From the NCBI RefSeq assembly GCF_900176485.1, contig NZ_FWYD01000008.1, forward strand, positions 56,482-120,481: 64,000 nt of DNA. Direction: 5' to 3'. Position 1 is the stretch's first letter; the number at the start of each line of letters is the position of its first letter. Source of the DNA: Primorskyibacter flagellatus (GTDB taxonomy: Bacteria > Pseudomonadota > Alphaproteobacteria > Rhodobacterales > Rhodobacteraceae). A program made the position numbers and the translations under genes. Shown here in pieces: positions 16,703-26,193 of the stretch. The notes below the pieces were generated by a model. It was not told the DNA's origin. It saw nothing but the letters and a program-made list of their open reading frames with translations, and searched no databases.

Positions 16703-17127
16703 GGTTTTGCTGGCTCCACCGTAAACGCGCCGGTGGCCGTCGCGACGGGATTTTCGGCATCTTCGTCTGTTGCCACCGCGCGCACAAAGGCAACCGAGCG
16801 GGTCACATGATAGCAGGTCGCACGCGCGGTGATCGCCTGCCCCGGCGTTGCCGGGCGCATGTAGTCGATGCGCAGGTCGATGGTCGCGGTGACGGATGGC
16901 AGGTCCGGGTGACTCATCACCGCGGCACCGCAACAGGTGTCCATCAGTGCCGAGACCGCACCGCCATGGATCACCCCGGTCACCGGGTCGCCGATAAACT
17001 TTGCATCATACGCCATGCTGATTTCGGCTGTGCCCTCACCAATGTCCCCAAGCTGCATGCCAAGTGCCTTGGCATGTGGGATCGCCTGAATGAAGTCCCG
17101 CGCCATGCGGGTTCGTTTATCGCTCAT
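16699..17127 (-). CDS. PaaI-type hotdog thioesterase (first of a tandem pair)
   Basis: This 142-residue protein starts [20 protein letters not shown] and carries the hotdog signature [21 protein letters not shown] followed by [15 protein letters not shown]. These are the catalytic-helix and substrate strands of PaaI-like acyl-CoA thioesterases. It heads the thioesterase-thioesterase-MATE operon and is divergent from the MerR regulator at 17246. The nearby beta-oxidation genes suggest an acyl-CoA recycling role, which is inference. Confidence 0.88.
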   Translation of the reverse strand: MSDKRTRMARDFIQAIPHAKALGMQLGDIGEGTAEISMAYDAKFIGDPVTGVIHGGAVSALMDTCCGAAVMSHPDLPSVTATIDLRIDYMRPATPGQAITARATCYHVTRSVAFVRAVATDEDAENPVATATGAFTVEPAKP

Positions 17128-17245
17128 CGGTCTGGGTGTCCTGCTTCTGCCCCGCGTTTATGGGCCGCTTCGCACGCGGGCTGCAACCCCACCTGTTGCC
17201 CTTCGCGCAGACCACGCTAGACTTGGATTCAGGAGAATCCAAAGC

Positions 17246-17617
17246 ATGTCCGACACCCGCCTCAGTTTTAAGGAAATGTGCACGCGTTTCGACGTCACGC
17301 CGCGCACCCTGCGCTATTACGAATATATCGAACTTCTACAGCCAGAGCGTGACGGCCGCTCGCGGTTCTATGGCGCGAAGGAATGCGCACGAATGACGCT
17401 GATCATGCGGGGACGCCGCTTCGGTTTTCAACTGGAAGAGATTCGCCAGTGGCTTATGATCTATGAGAACGAAGGCACGGAGGCGCAGAACCGGCTGTGG
17501 GTCGAGGCCGCAACCCGCCAGTTGGGCGAGCTTGACGAACAGCGCCGCCAGCTCGACGAAGCGCAGGCAGAACTGCGCGCGCTGCGCGACGAGGTCGCCG
17601 CATCGCTGAAAGACTGA
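17246..17617 (+). CDS. MerR family regulator (first of two)
   Basis: This 123-residue protein starts MSDTRLSFKEMCTRFDVTPR. The winged helix-turn-helix (FDVTPRTLRYYEYIELLQPERDG at about residues 14-36) is the MerR signature, followed by the second recognition wing (FYGAKECARMTLIMRGRRFG) and a coiled coil from about residue 75. There are no metal-binding Cys, as in LiuR/PsrA-like MerR regulators of acyl-CoA metabolism. The AGGAG site upstream fixes the start. It precedes a paralogue and acyl-CoA dehydrogenase genes. Confidence 0.87.
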   Translation: MSDTRLSFKEMCTRFDVTPRTLRYYEYIELLQPERDGRSRFYGAKECARMTLIMRGRRFGFQLEEIRQWLMIYENEGTEAQNRLWVEAATRQLGELDEQRRQLDEAQAELRALRDEVAASLKD

Positions 17618-17648
17618 GTCGCTCTGACCTCGGGTAAGCAATACAAAC

Positions 17649-17668
17649 ATTTTACCAAGCGGTAAAAT
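17649..17668. promoter_or_regulatory. Inverted repeat, possible operator
   Basis: ATTTTACC (17649-17656) and GGTAAAAT (17661-17668) form perfect 8-bp arms with a 4-base spacer. It lies between the two merR genes, with no T-run that would make it a terminator. Confidence 0.45.
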
Positions 17669-17721
17669 TAAAGCGCTTTGAAAGATAGTTTCAGGCCGAA
17701 CCGGCTGACGCGACATGATCT

Positions 17722-17744
17722 TACGTCAACAGCAATTTGACGTA
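17722..17744. promoter_or_regulatory. ACGT-containing inverted repeat upstream of second merR
   Basis: TACGTCAA (17722-17729) and TTGACGTA (17737-17744) are perfect 8-bp arms separated by 7 bases. The right arm provides a TTGACG -35-like element. MerR regulators bind such dyads between promoter elements. Autoregulation is inferred. Confidence 0.5.
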
Positions 17745-17837
17745 GCGTTGCGCCTGCGCAAACAAAATTCCCATTGTATGAATGCTCTCAGAAAGCCACC
17801 TACAGTCCATATAACCTTACGAGTGGAGGCCTAGGTG

Positions 17838-18245
17838 ATGAATGACGTTAATGAGACGATGACAATACGGGAGATGTGTGACGCATTCGACGTGACCCCC
17901 AGAGCGCTACGGTTTTACGAAGCCAAGGAACTGCTGTTTCCGATCCGCGAAGGCCAGAAACGCCTGTTCACCCATCGTGACCGTGCCCGGCTGAAGCTTA
18001 TTTTGCGCGGCAAGCGTTTTGGGTTCAGCCTGGAGGAGATCCGACAGCTTCTTGATCTCTACCATGTTGGCGATCAGCAGCAGACGCAGCTGACGCGCAC
18101 CGTCGAAATAGCAAAAGACCGGTTGGATGACATGATCCGCCAGAGGGACGAGTTGAACTCTGCCATCGCCGAACTCGACGACCAGATAAAATGGGGTGAA
18201 AAGATGCTCACCTCGATGAACCAGACCAAGCGGGCGGCCGAATAG
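17838..18245 (+). CDS. MerR family regulator (second of two, adjacent to acyl-CoA dehydrogenase)
   Basis: This 135-residue protein has the MerR DNA-binding domain at about residues 8-75 ([20 protein letters not shown], then [17 protein letters not shown]) and a C-terminal coiled coil ([20 protein letters not shown]) for dimerisation. It is clearly paralogous to the gene at 17246. ATG at 17838 is preferred over the adjacent GTG at 17835 by spacing from GGAGG. It ends 31 bases before the acyl-CoA dehydrogenase gene, which it probably regulates. Confidence 0.88.
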   Translation: MNDVNETMTIREMCDAFDVTPRALRFYEAKELLFPIREGQKRLFTHRDRARLKLILRGKRFGFSLEEIRQLLDLYHVGDQQQTQLTRTVEIAKDRLDDMIRQRDELNSAIAELDDQIKWGEKMLTSMNQTKRAAE

Positions 18246-18276
18246 GGACTGCCCCGCCATCTACCGGAGGACCCAA

Positions 18277-20055
18277 ATGCCCAGTTATATCGCTCCCACA
18301 AAAGACATGCAGTTTGTGCTGCATGAAGTGCTCAACGCCGCAGAAACCGGCATTCCCGGCTATGACGAGATGGAAGCCGATTTCACCGGTGCTGTCCTGG
18401 AAGAGGCGGGCAAGCTGGCGACGGAAGTGCTGGCACCGCTGAATACGGTGGGCGATACAGAAGGCTGCGTGCTGGAAAACGGCGTTGTGCGCACGCCGTC
18501 GGGCTTCAAGGAAGCGTTCAAGCAGATGCAGGACGGCGGCTGGACCGCGCTGGACTGTGACCCGGAATTCGGGGGTCAGGGCATGCCTTACCTGCTGAAC
18601 ACTGCGGTTGGCGAGATTTTCGTCGGCGCGAACATGGCGTTCAACATGTATCAGGGTCTGACGCATGGTGCCTATTCGGCGATCCACACACATGGCACCG
18701 ACGACCAGAAAGCCACCTATCTGCCCAAGTTGGTCACTTGCGAATGGACCGGCACGATGAACCTGACCGAGCCACATTGCGGCACCGATCTGGGCCTGAT
18801 GCGCACCAAGGCGGAACCACAGGATGACGGCAGCTATCAGATCACCGGGCAGAAGATCTTCATCTCCGCAGGCGAGCATGATCTGGCCGACAACATCATC
18901 CATCTGGTGTTGGCCAAAATTCCGGGCGGTCCCGAAGGTATCAAGGGCGTTTCGCTGTTCATCGTGCCAAAGTTCCTGGTGAATGACGACGGCAGCCTTG
19001 GCGCACGAAATGGCGTGACCTGCGGCAAGATCGAAGAAAAGATGGGCATCCACGGCAACTCGACCTGCGTGATGAATTACGACGGTGCCACGGGCTTCCT
19101 GTTGGGCGAGGCGCATAAAGGCATGCGCGCCATGTTCACCATGATGAACGAGGCCCGGCTGGGCGTTGGCCTGCAAGGCTATGCACAGGCCGAAGCCGCC
19201 TATCAGAACGCCGTGATCTACGCCAATGACCGCCTTCAGGGCCGTGCCGTCACCGGTGCCGAAAACCCCGATGGCCCCGCCGATCCGCTGATCGTGCATC
19301 CGGACATTCGCCGCAGCCTGATGGATCAGAAAAGCTTTGTCGAAGGCGCGCGGGCCTTCACCTTCTGGGGCGCGCATCTGATCGACAAATCGCACCGCTC
19401 GGATGACAAGGACGCCGAAGGGCTGGTCTCGCTTCTGACCCCTGTCATCAAGGGGTTCCAGACCGACAAGGGGTTCGAGATGGCCGTGCAGGCGCAGCAA
19501 GTCTATGGCGGCCACGGCTATATCGAAGAATGGGGCATGTCGCAATTTGCGCGCGATGCCCGGATCGCGATGATCTACGAAGGCGCGAATGGCATTCAGG
19601 CGCTGGATCTGGTCGGCCGCAAGCTGGCACAGGATGGCGGCAAGCACGTCATGGCGTTCTTCGAATTGGTCAAGACCTTCATCAAGGATAACGGCGGCGA
19701 TGAAGCCTTCGACAAGGCTTTCCTTGATCCGCTGAAGGCCGCCTCAAAGGATCTTCAGGCGGCGGGTATGTATTTCATGCAGCAAGGCATGAAGAACCCC
19801 AACAACGCGCTGGCCGGGTCGTATGACTTCATGCACCTTTTCGGCCATGTCTGCCTTGGTCTGATGTGGGCGCGCATGGGTCTGGCCGCGAAAACCGCAC
19901 TGGATGGCGGTGCCTCCGACGCGGAATTCTACGAAACCAAGCTGGCAACCGGGCGCTATTACATGGCACGTCACCTGCCCGCCACGAAGATGCATCTTGC
20001 GCGCATCGAAAGCGGTGCCGACACTGTCATGGCGTTGGACGCCGCAAACTTCTGA
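18277..20055 (+). CDS. Acyl-CoA dehydrogenase, large type (DmdC/AidB-like C-terminal domain)
   Basis: This 592-residue FAD enzyme introduces the alpha-beta double bond into acyl-CoA. After an N-terminal extension ([20 protein letters not shown]) come the FAD-binding segment [19 protein letters not shown], the middle beta domain ([17 protein letters not shown]) and the C-terminal helices with the catalytic-loop [14 protein letters not shown]. The extra C-terminal domain of about 120 residues is typical of the roughly 590-residue class that includes 3-methylmercaptopropionyl-CoA dehydrogenase DmdC. Either a fatty-acid or a DMSP-derived substrate is possible. A terminator follows at 20063. Confidence 0.9.
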   Translation: MPSYIAPTKDMQFVLHEVLNAAETGIPGYDEMEADFTGAVLEEAGKLATEVLAPLNTVGDTEGCVLENGVVRTPSGFKEAFKQMQDGGWTALDCDPEFGGQGMPYLLNTAVGEIFVGANMAFNMYQGLTHGAYSAIHTHGTDDQKATYLPKLVTCEWTGTMNLTEPHCGTDLGLMRTKAEPQDDGSYQITGQKIFISAGEHDLADNIIHLVLAKIPGGPEGIKGVSLFIVPKFLVNDDGSLGARNGVTCGKIEEKMGIHGNSTCVMNYDGATGFLLGEAHKGMRAMFTMMNEARLGVGLQGYAQAEAAYQNAVIYANDRLQGRAVTGAENPDGPADPLIVHPDIRRSLMDQKSFVEGARAFTFWGAHLIDKSHRSDDKDAEGLVSLLTPVIKGFQTDKGFEMAVQAQQVYGGHGYIEEWGMSQFARDARIAMIYEGANGIQALDLVGRKLAQDGGKHVMAFFELVKTFIKDNGGDEAFDKAFLDPLKAASKDLQAAGMYFMQQGMKNPNNALAGSYDFMHLFGHVCLGLMWARMGLAAKTALDGGASDAEFYETKLATGRYYMARHLPATKMHLARIESGADTVMALDAANF

Positions 20056-20062
20056 CGACTGC

Positions 20063-20084
20063 GGGTGGGGCCAACGCCCCACCC
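20063..20084 (+). terminator. Terminator hairpin after the large acyl-CoA dehydrogenase
   Basis: Perfect 9-bp arms (GGGTGGGGC and its complement) enclose a CAAC loop, followed by TCTTCC. It separates this gene from the next dehydrogenase. Confidence 0.65.
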
Positions 20085-20316
20085 TCTTCCGCCCCACGTC
20101 TTGTTCCGGTGTTCCGCGCCGAAATCACAAGCATTCCAAGACCTTGTTTTTGAAATACGGCTTTTCTGATCGCGTTTGACTTGACGGCGACGACAGGCTG
20201 TCGTTCCCTCTGCTACGTTTCGGCCTGACCTGGTGGACGGCGAGGCCTGTAGATCGCTGACCGCCACTGTTTTGCAAGCGGGCCGGTCAACACTGACAAC
20301 AAGGGAGGGGAGGCCC

Positions 20317-21456
20317 ATGACGTCGGACTGGATGACTGACGAGCACCGAATGCTCGCCGAGATGACGCGGAAGTTCATCACCGATGAATGGATGCCGCAG
20401 TATGACCGCTGGCGCGAACAAGGCCAGATGGACCGCGAAACCTGGGCGCAGGCCGGTGAACTGGGCCTGCTCTGCCCTTCGATCCCCGAAGAATACGGCG
20501 GTGTCGGCGGCGACTTCGGCCATGAGGCGGTGATCCTGATGGAAGGCAGCCGGGCCAACCTCGCCAGCTGGGGTCACGGCATTCATTCCGGCATCGTGGC
20601 GCATTACGTGCTGGCCTATGGCACCGAAGAGCAAAAGAACCGCTGGCTGCCGAAGATGATAACCGGAGAGCTTGTCGGCGCTTTGGCGATGACCCAACCC
20701 TCGGCGGGCTCTGATGTGCAAAACATCAAGACCCGCGCGATCCGCGACGGCAATGCGTACCGACTGACCGGGCAGAAGACGTTCATAACCAATGGCCAAC
20801 ATGCCAATCTGATCGTTGTCGCCGCCAAGACCGATCCTGCCGAAGGTGCCAAGGGTGTTTCGCTGGTGGTTGTCGAGACGGACGGAGCCGAGGGATTTCA
20901 ACGCGGGCGCAATCTAGACAAAATCGGCTGCCACGCGGCGGACACGTCAGAGCTTTTCTTCGACAATATCGAGATCCCGCCGGAAAACATCCTTGGTCAG
21001 GAAGATGGCCGTGGCTTTTATCAGATGATGAAGCAGCTGCCACAGGAAAGGCTGATCATCGGGTGCGGTGCCGTCGGCGCGATGGAAGGCGCAGTGGAGC
21101 GCACGATAGCCTATTGCAAGGAGCGCGAAGCCTTTGGCGGCCCGTTGACACAATTTCAAAACACCCGGTTCAAGCTGGCCGAATGCCAAACCAAGACCAC
21201 CGTCGCCCGCGCCTTCCTGGATGCCTGCATCACGGACCATCTGCGCGGAGAACTGAGCGTCGAAAAAGCCGCGATGGCGAAATACTGGCTCACCGACACC
21301 CAGGGCGAAGTACTGGACGACTGTCTGCAACTTCATGGTGGCTACGGCTACATGCAGGAATACGCAGTGGCCGAAATGTGGACAGATGCACGCGTGCAGC
21401 GAATCTACGGCGGCACGAATGAGATTATGAAAGAGCTGATTGCGAGAACTCTGTGA
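20317..21456 (+). CDS. Acyl-CoA dehydrogenase, short type
   Basis: This 379-residue enzyme of the classic acyl-CoA dehydrogenase fold has the first signature [17 protein letters not shown] (FAD and substrate contact), [20 protein letters not shown] in the beta domain, and the C-terminal signature [13 protein letters not shown] followed by [14 protein letters not shown]. Start at 20317 is set by AGGGAGGGG. It is distinct from the larger paralogue upstream and presumably handles a different chain length or a branched substrate. The sequence does not say which. Confidence 0.9.
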   Translation: MTSDWMTDEHRMLAEMTRKFITDEWMPQYDRWREQGQMDRETWAQAGELGLLCPSIPEEYGGVGGDFGHEAVILMEGSRANLASWGHGIHSGIVAHYVLAYGTEEQKNRWLPKMITGELVGALAMTQPSAGSDVQNIKTRAIRDGNAYRLTGQKTFITNGQHANLIVVAAKTDPAEGAKGVSLVVVETDGAEGFQRGRNLDKIGCHAADTSELFFDNIEIPPENILGQEDGRGFYQMMKQLPQERLIIGCGAVGAMEGAVERTIAYCKEREAFGGPLTQFQNTRFKLAECQTKTTVARAFLDACITDHLRGELSVEKAAMAKYWLTDTQGEVLDDCLQLHGGYGYMQEYAVAEMWTDARVQRIYGGTNEIMKELIARTL

Positions 21457-21490
21457 CACGACAGTTGGAATCGCAACTTGCTTATGAAGA

Positions 21491-21543
21491 GCCGGGGGTT
21501 TCACACCCCCGGACCCCCGTGGAGTATTTTCCCCAAGAAGAAG
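21491..21543 (+). repeat. Intergenic hairpin repeat, copy 1
   Basis: A CCGGGGGTTTCACACCCCCGG hairpin is followed by ACCCCCGTGGAGTATTTT and CCCCAAGAAGAAG. An inverted, diverged copy lies at 21733-21784. Short elements of this layout (C-rich hairpin, GGANTATTT, CCAAGAAGAAG) are, from memory, common at gene ends in Rhodobacterales genomes; this was not checked. This copy may terminate the acyl-CoA dehydrogenase transcript. Confidence 0.65.
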
Positions 21544-21689
21544 GTCCGAACATCGAACCCGTATTTCGGCGTGGGCAGCAGGCGGTCCACCCCACCTCGA
21601 ACACCGGCCAAGCGGCATCCGGAACGAGGCGGGGCTTCTCCTCGGGCGGCCATCGGCTCTCCAGCCTGTTCCGCAAAGACAGGATAGGC

Positions 21690-21705
21690 GCATTAACGTT
21701 AATGC
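21690..21705. promoter_or_regulatory. 16-base perfect palindrome, candidate operator of the GST gene
   Basis: GCATTAACGTTAATGC is a perfect palindrome with no loop, as expected for a dimeric regulator site rather than a terminator. It lies between the two inverted repeats, 118 bases upstream of the GST start. The regulator is unknown; the MerR pair upstream is one candidate. Confidence 0.5.
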
Positions 21706-21732
21706 CCGGTTACCACAAGCTCGCGAATACCG

Positions 21733-21784
21733 CTTCTTCTTGGTACAAATACTCTGCGAGGGTCCGGGGGCGCGAAGCCCCCGC
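21733..21784 (-). repeat. Intergenic hairpin repeat, copy 2 (inverted)
   Basis: On the minus strand this reads like copy 1: a GGGGGC...GCCCCC hairpin, CCCTCGCAGAGTATTTG, then CCAAGAAGAAG. The two copies face each other across about 190 bases that contain the palindrome at 21690. Confidence 0.65.
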
Positions 21785-21823
21785 TACAACCTCCGCCAAC
21801 TTCACAACAGGAGGGCTTGCCCC

Positions 21824-22462
21824 ATGACCATCCAACTGCATTGCTTTGGCGAATCCGGTAATGCCTATAAAGCAGCGCTCGCACTACAGTTTTCTGGGTT
21901 GGACTGGGAACCGGTCTATGTCGATTTCTTCAACGGGGCGACACGGGCGCGCGATTATCGCGATACGCTCAACAATATGGGCGAGGTGCCGGTGATGGTC
22001 GATGGACCTGTCAAGCTGACGCAATCCGGCGTGATCCAGCAGTATGTCTCAGAACAATCGGGCAAGTTCGGAGGCACCACACCGGAAGATGCGCGCGAGG
22101 TCATGCGCTGGATGTTCTGGGACAATCACAAACTGTCCAGCCAGGCTGGCATGACCCGGTTTCTGATGAACTTCCTGCCCGAAGCCAAACGTCCCTCCGA
22201 GGTCATCGCATTCGCGCAAGGCAGGCTCAAAGCGGCCTACGACGTCCTTAACACACATCTGGAGGGCCGGGACTGGATCGTCGGCGACAGCCCCACCAAC
22301 GCCGATCTCAGCTGCTGTGGTTATCTCTATTATCCCGAACCTTTCGGATTTATTCGCGGGGACTGGCCGCACATCGATGCCTGGCTAACCCGGCTCAGCC
22401 AACAACCGGGCTGGAAGCACCCTTATGATTTGATGCCGGGATCCCCTGCAGACAGGGTGTGA
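21824..22462 (+). CDS. Glutathione S-transferase family protein
   Basis: This 212-residue protein has an N-terminal thioredoxin-like domain (MTIQLHCFGESGNAYKAALA, then MGEVPVMVDGPVKLTQSGVI, where the cis-Pro and Ser of the glutathione site lie) and an all-helical C-terminal domain with the folding motif DWIVGDSPTNADLSCCGYL. It conjugates or isomerises electrophiles with glutathione, or serves as a peroxidase; the substrate is unknown. An AGGAGG site precedes the ATG. It sits inside the beta-oxidation block, before the thiolase. Confidence 0.9.
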   Translation: MTIQLHCFGESGNAYKAALALQFSGLDWEPVYVDFFNGATRARDYRDTLNNMGEVPVMVDGPVKLTQSGVIQQYVSEQSGKFGGTTPEDAREVMRWMFWDNHKLSSQAGMTRFLMNFLPEAKRPSEVIAFAQGRLKAAYDVLNTHLEGRDWIVGDSPTNADLSCCGYLYYPEPFGFIRGDWPHIDAWLTRLSQQPGWKHPYDLMPGSPADRV

Positions 22463-22566
22463 CGAAACGTAGTTTACGCAAAACGTCGCCACGTCACCAT
22501 TGAACCGCGCCCCCCAACACCCCCAAGTCAGGTAAAGACACCGACCTTGCAAAGGACGACACGACC

Positions 22567-23778
22567 ATGACCGACGCTTTCATCTACGACACGGTGCGCA
22601 CACCTCGCGGCAAGGGCCGCAAGGACGGCGCTTTGCACGAAGTCACCAGCCTGCGGCTGTCCGCACAGGTTCTCAATGCTCTGAAAGAGCGTAACGGGCT
22701 TGAAGGCCACGCCGTCGAGGACGTGATCTGGGGCAATGTCACGCAAGTCGGCGAACAGGGCGGCTGTCTGGCGCGGTCTGCCGTGCTTGCCTCGGATCTG
22801 GACGAATCCATTCCCGGACTGGCGATCAACCGCTTTTGCGCATCGGGTATGGAGGCGGTGAACCTTGCCGCCAACCAGATCCGCGGCGGGGCCGGCGACG
22901 GCTATATTGCCGGCGGGGTCGAGATGATGGGCCGCGTTGCCATGGGCTCTGACGGGGCTGCCATCGCGGTGGATCCCAGCCTGGCCATGGACAGCTATTT
23001 TGTCCCGCAAGGCATCAGTGCCGATATCATTGCTACCGAATACGGCTTCACGCGGGATCAGGCGGATGCGCTGGCGGTGGAATCGCAGCGCCGCGCCGCG
23101 GAGGCGTGGAAGGATGACCGTTTCGCGAAATCCATTATCACCGTGCGCGACCAGAACGGCCTGCCGATCCTTGATCGCGACGAATACATGCGCCCGGCCA
23201 CTGATATGCAATCGCTTGGGGCGCTCAATCCCAGCTTTCAGCAGATGGGCGAGGTCATGCCCGGCTTCGACGCCGTGGCGTTGATGAAATACCCGCATCT
23301 GGAGCGGATCAACCACATTCACCATGCGGGCAACTCTTCCGGTATCGTCGATGGTTCTGCCGGGGTGCTGATCGGCAGCAAGGCCTTTGGCGAGGCGCAT
23401 GGGCTGACGCCCCGCGCCCGCATCAAGGCGACGGCGAAGATCGGCACCGATCCGACGATCATGCTGACCGGTCCGGTTCCCGTGACCGAGAAGATCCTCG
23501 CCGACAGCGGCATGAGCATCAAGGATATCGACCTGTTCGAGGTGAACGAGGCCTTTGCCGCCGTGGTGCTGCGCTTCATGCAGGCGTTTGACGTGAGTGA
23601 CGACCGCGTCAACGTCAATGGCGGGTCGATCGCCATGGGCCATCCCTTGGGGGCCACCGGCGCGATCATCATCGGCACGCTTCTGGACGAGTTGGAGCGC
23701 ACCGGAAAAAGCACCGGGCTGGCGACGCTTTGCATCGCTTCCGGCATGGGGGCCGCGACCATCATCGAACGCGTCTGA
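22567..23778 (+). CDS. fadA: Acetyl-CoA C-acyltransferase (3-ketoacyl-CoA thiolase)
   Basis: This 403-residue thiolase cleaves 3-ketoacyl-CoA to acetyl-CoA and a shortened acyl-CoA, the last step of beta-oxidation. The nucleophile Cys91 lies in INRFCASGMEAVN, His359 in GGSIAMGHPLGATGA and the general-base Cys389 in LATLCIASGMGAA; NEAFA is also present. The next gene, 66 bases downstream, is the FadJ-type multifunctional enzyme, so the two form the usual thiolase/FadJ pair. Confidence 0.93.
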   Translation: MTDAFIYDTVRTPRGKGRKDGALHEVTSLRLSAQVLNALKERNGLEGHAVEDVIWGNVTQVGEQGGCLARSAVLASDLDESIPGLAINRFCASGMEAVNLAANQIRGGAGDGYIAGGVEMMGRVAMGSDGAAIAVDPSLAMDSYFVPQGISADIIATEYGFTRDQADALAVESQRRAAEAWKDDRFAKSIITVRDQNGLPILDRDEYMRPATDMQSLGALNPSFQQMGEVMPGFDAVALMKYPHLERINHIHHAGNSSGIVDGSAGVLIGSKAFGEAHGLTPRARIKATAKIGTDPTIMLTGPVPVTEKILADSGMSIKDIDLFEVNEAFAAVVLRFMQAFDVSDDRVNVNGGSIAMGHPLGATGAIIIGTLLDELERTGKSTGLATLCIASGMGAATIIERV

Positions 23779-23844
23779 TGACCGCTGCAGCCCGGCCTTA
23801 CACGCATGCTTACGCAAATAGACACTGATCCACGGAGACCTGCC

Positions 23845-26037
23845 ATGACCGATTTCACGATGGCCACAGACAGCGACGGCGTTGCCGTCATCACTTGGGA
23901 CGTTCCGGAAAAATCCATGAACGTCATGTCGCTGGAAGGCTTTGACGAGCTTGACGGCCTGATCGACGACGCCCTCGCCGATGACGCCGTCAAGGGCATT
24001 GTCATCACCTCCGGCAAGTCGACCTTCGCGGGCGGCATGGATCTCAACATCATCGCCAAGATGAAGCAAAGCGCGGGCGACGACCCGGCGCGCGGGCTGT
24101 TCGAAGGCACGATGGCCAAGCACAAGCTGCTGCGCAAGATCGAGCGCGCAGGCATGGACGACAAGAACAAGGGCGGCAAACCCATCGCCGCCGCCCTGCC
24201 CGGCACGGCACTTGGCATCGGATACGAGCTGCCACTGGTCTGCCACCGCATTTTCTGCGCTGACGATCCCAAGGCGAAGATCGGCTTGCCCGAAATCATG
24301 GTCGGCATCTTCCCCGGTCTTGGCGGCACCACCCGGCTGGTGCGCAAGATGGGCGCGATGGCGGCCTCACCCTATCTGCTGGAAGGCAAGCTGCTTGACC
24401 CGAAGAAAGCCAAGGTCGCTGGACTGATCGACGAGGTTGTCGAGGATCCACTGGCCGCCGCAAAGGCCTGGGTGCTGGAGGCCAAGGATGCCGACATCGT
24501 CAAACCCTGGGACGCCAAGGGTTATAAAATGCCCGGCGGTGCGCCTTATCATCCGGCTGGCTTCATGACCTTCGTGGGTGCCAGCGCGATGGTCAACGGC
24601 AAGACCAAGGGCGTCTACCCCGCCGCCAAGGCGCTGCTGTCCGCGGTCTATGAAGGCGCTCTTGTTCCTTTCGATACGGCGTTGAAGATCGAAGCGCGCT
24701 GGTTCACCAACGTGCTGCTGAACCCGTCCTCCGGCGCGATGATCCGGTCGCTGTTCATCAACAAGGAAGCGTTGGAGAAAGGCGCGAACCGTCCCGATGT
24801 CGCGGATCAGAAAGTCAAGAAAGTCGGCATTCTGGGCGCGGGCATGATGGGCGCGGGTATCGCTCTGGTGTCGGCGCAGGCCGGGATAGAGGTCGTGCTG
24901 CTGGATCAAAAGCAAGAGGCTGCCGACAAGGGCCGGGCCTATACCGCCGATTACATGGACAAGGGCATCGCCAGAAAGAAAGCCACGCCCGAGAAGAAGG
25001 AAGAAGTGCTGGGCCGGATCACCGCCACCACCGATTATGACGCGCTGAAAGGCTGCGATCTGATCATCGAGGCGGTGTTCGAGGATCCCAAGATCAAGGC
25101 AGAGGTCACGCAGGCCGTCGAGGCTGTGATCGGCGAGGACTGCATCTTCGCCACCAACACCTCTACCCTGCCGATCAGCGATCTGGCCAAGGCCAGCAAG
25201 CGGCCGGAACAGTATATTGGCATCCATTTCTTCAGCCCCGTCGAGAAAATGATGCTGGTCGAGATCATCAAAGGCAAAGAGACAGGAACGCGCGCCGTTG
25301 CCAAGGCGCTGGATTTCGTGCGCCAGATCCGCAAGACGCCCATCGTCGTGAACGATGCGCGGTTCTTCTACGCCAATCGCTGCATCATCCCCTATATCAA
25401 CGAAGGCATCCGCATGGTTGCCGAGGGTGTCGCGCCCGCGTTGATCGAGAATGCCGCCAAGATGGTCGGCATGCCGCTGGGCCCGCTGCAACTGGTGGAC
25501 GAAACCTCGATTGATCTGGGTGCAAAGATTGCCCGCGCGACCAAGGCCGCGATGGGAGATGCCTATCCCGACGGCGCGGTGGACGAGGTGATCTTCTGGA
25601 TGGAAGACGAAGGTCGTCTGGGCCGCAAATCCAAAGCCGGTTTCTACACCTATGACGACAAGGGCAAGCGTCAGGGTCTGTGGTCCGGTCTGGGGGAACG
25701 CTACGCCGTGACGGACGAACAACCCTCGTTGATCGAAGTCCAACACAGGCTGCTGTTTGCGCAGGTGCTGGAAGCGGTCCGCGCGCTGGAAGAAGGCGTG
25801 CTGGAAGACATCCGCGAAGGCGATGTGGGCGCGATCCTTGGCTGGGGTTTCGCGCCGTGGTCCGGTGGCCCGTTCAGTTGGCTCGACATCATCGGCGCAC
25901 CCTATGCGGCAGAGCGCTGCGATCAGTTGTCCAGCGCGCATGGCGACCGTTTCGCCTGCCCCGACCTGCTGCGCGAGATGGCAAGCAAAGGGCAAGACTT
26001 CTACGGACGGTTCGGCTCGAAGCCTGCTGCGGCCTGA
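23845..26037 (+). CDS. fadJ: FadJ-type enoyl-CoA hydratase/3-hydroxyacyl-CoA dehydrogenase
   Basis: This 730-residue bifunctional enzyme performs the two middle steps of beta-oxidation. The crotonase domain (about residues 5-200) has the oxyanion-hole segment STFAGGMDLNII and the active-site region KIGLPEIMVGIFPGLGGTT. The dehydrogenase domain starts near residue 325 with the NAD loop VGILGAGMMGAGIA, followed by IGIHFFSPVEKM with the catalytic His and GKSKAGFY-like RKSKAGFYTY. The start at 23845 follows a GGAGA site. It completes the set with the dehydrogenases and thiolase upstream. Confidence 0.94.
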   Translation: MTDFTMATDSDGVAVITWDVPEKSMNVMSLEGFDELDGLIDDALADDAVKGIVITSGKSTFAGGMDLNIIAKMKQSAGDDPARGLFEGTMAKHKLLRKIERAGMDDKNKGGKPIAAALPGTALGIGYELPLVCHRIFCADDPKAKIGLPEIMVGIFPGLGGTTRLVRKMGAMAASPYLLEGKLLDPKKAKVAGLIDEVVEDPLAAAKAWVLEAKDADIVKPWDAKGYKMPGGAPYHPAGFMTFVGASAMVNGKTKGVYPAAKALLSAVYEGALVPFDTALKIEARWFTNVLLNPSSGAMIRSLFINKEALEKGANRPDVADQKVKKVGILGAGMMGAGIALVSAQAGIEVVLLDQKQEAADKGRAYTADYMDKGIARKKATPEKKEEVLGRITATTDYDALKGCDLIIEAVFEDPKIKAEVTQAVEAVIGEDCIFATNTSTLPISDLAKASKRPEQYIGIHFFSPVEKMMLVEIIKGKETGTRAVAKALDFVRQIRKTPIVVNDARFFYANRCIIPYINEGIRMVAEGVAPALIENAAKMVGMPLGPLQLVDETSIDLGAKIARATKAAMGDAYPDGAVDEVIFWMEDEGRLGRKSKAGFYTYDDKGKRQGLWSGLGERYAVTDEQPSLIEVQHRLLFAQVLEAVRALEEGVLEDIREGDVGAILGWGFAPWSGGPFSWLDIIGAPYAAERCDQLSSAHGDRFACPDLLREMASKGQDFYGRFGSKPAAA

Positions 26038-26110
26038 CACCGCGGAATGGGGCACACCGCCCCTTCGCACGGCCTAACCGGGCTGTGCAGCAAACATCGT
26101 TGCTAATCAG

Positions 26111-26137
26111 CAAAGCGGGGCCGTTGGTCCCGCTTTG
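26111..26137. terminator. Bidirectional terminator between fadJ and the TRAP operon
   Basis: CAAAGCGGG (26111-26119) pairs with CCCGCTTTG (26129-26137) around a 9-base loop. It lies between convergent genes and has A/T edges on both sides. Confidence 0.7.
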
Positions 26138-26193
26138 TGCGTGAAGGCTTCAGAGTTATACCGACTCCGCACCGGAGACGTATCGCCAGTGCA

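Noticed and set aside
22528..26070. Long antisense frames opposite fadA and fadJ
   Set aside because: Low-complexity His/Arg/Gln-rich translations typical of shadows of GC-rich genes.
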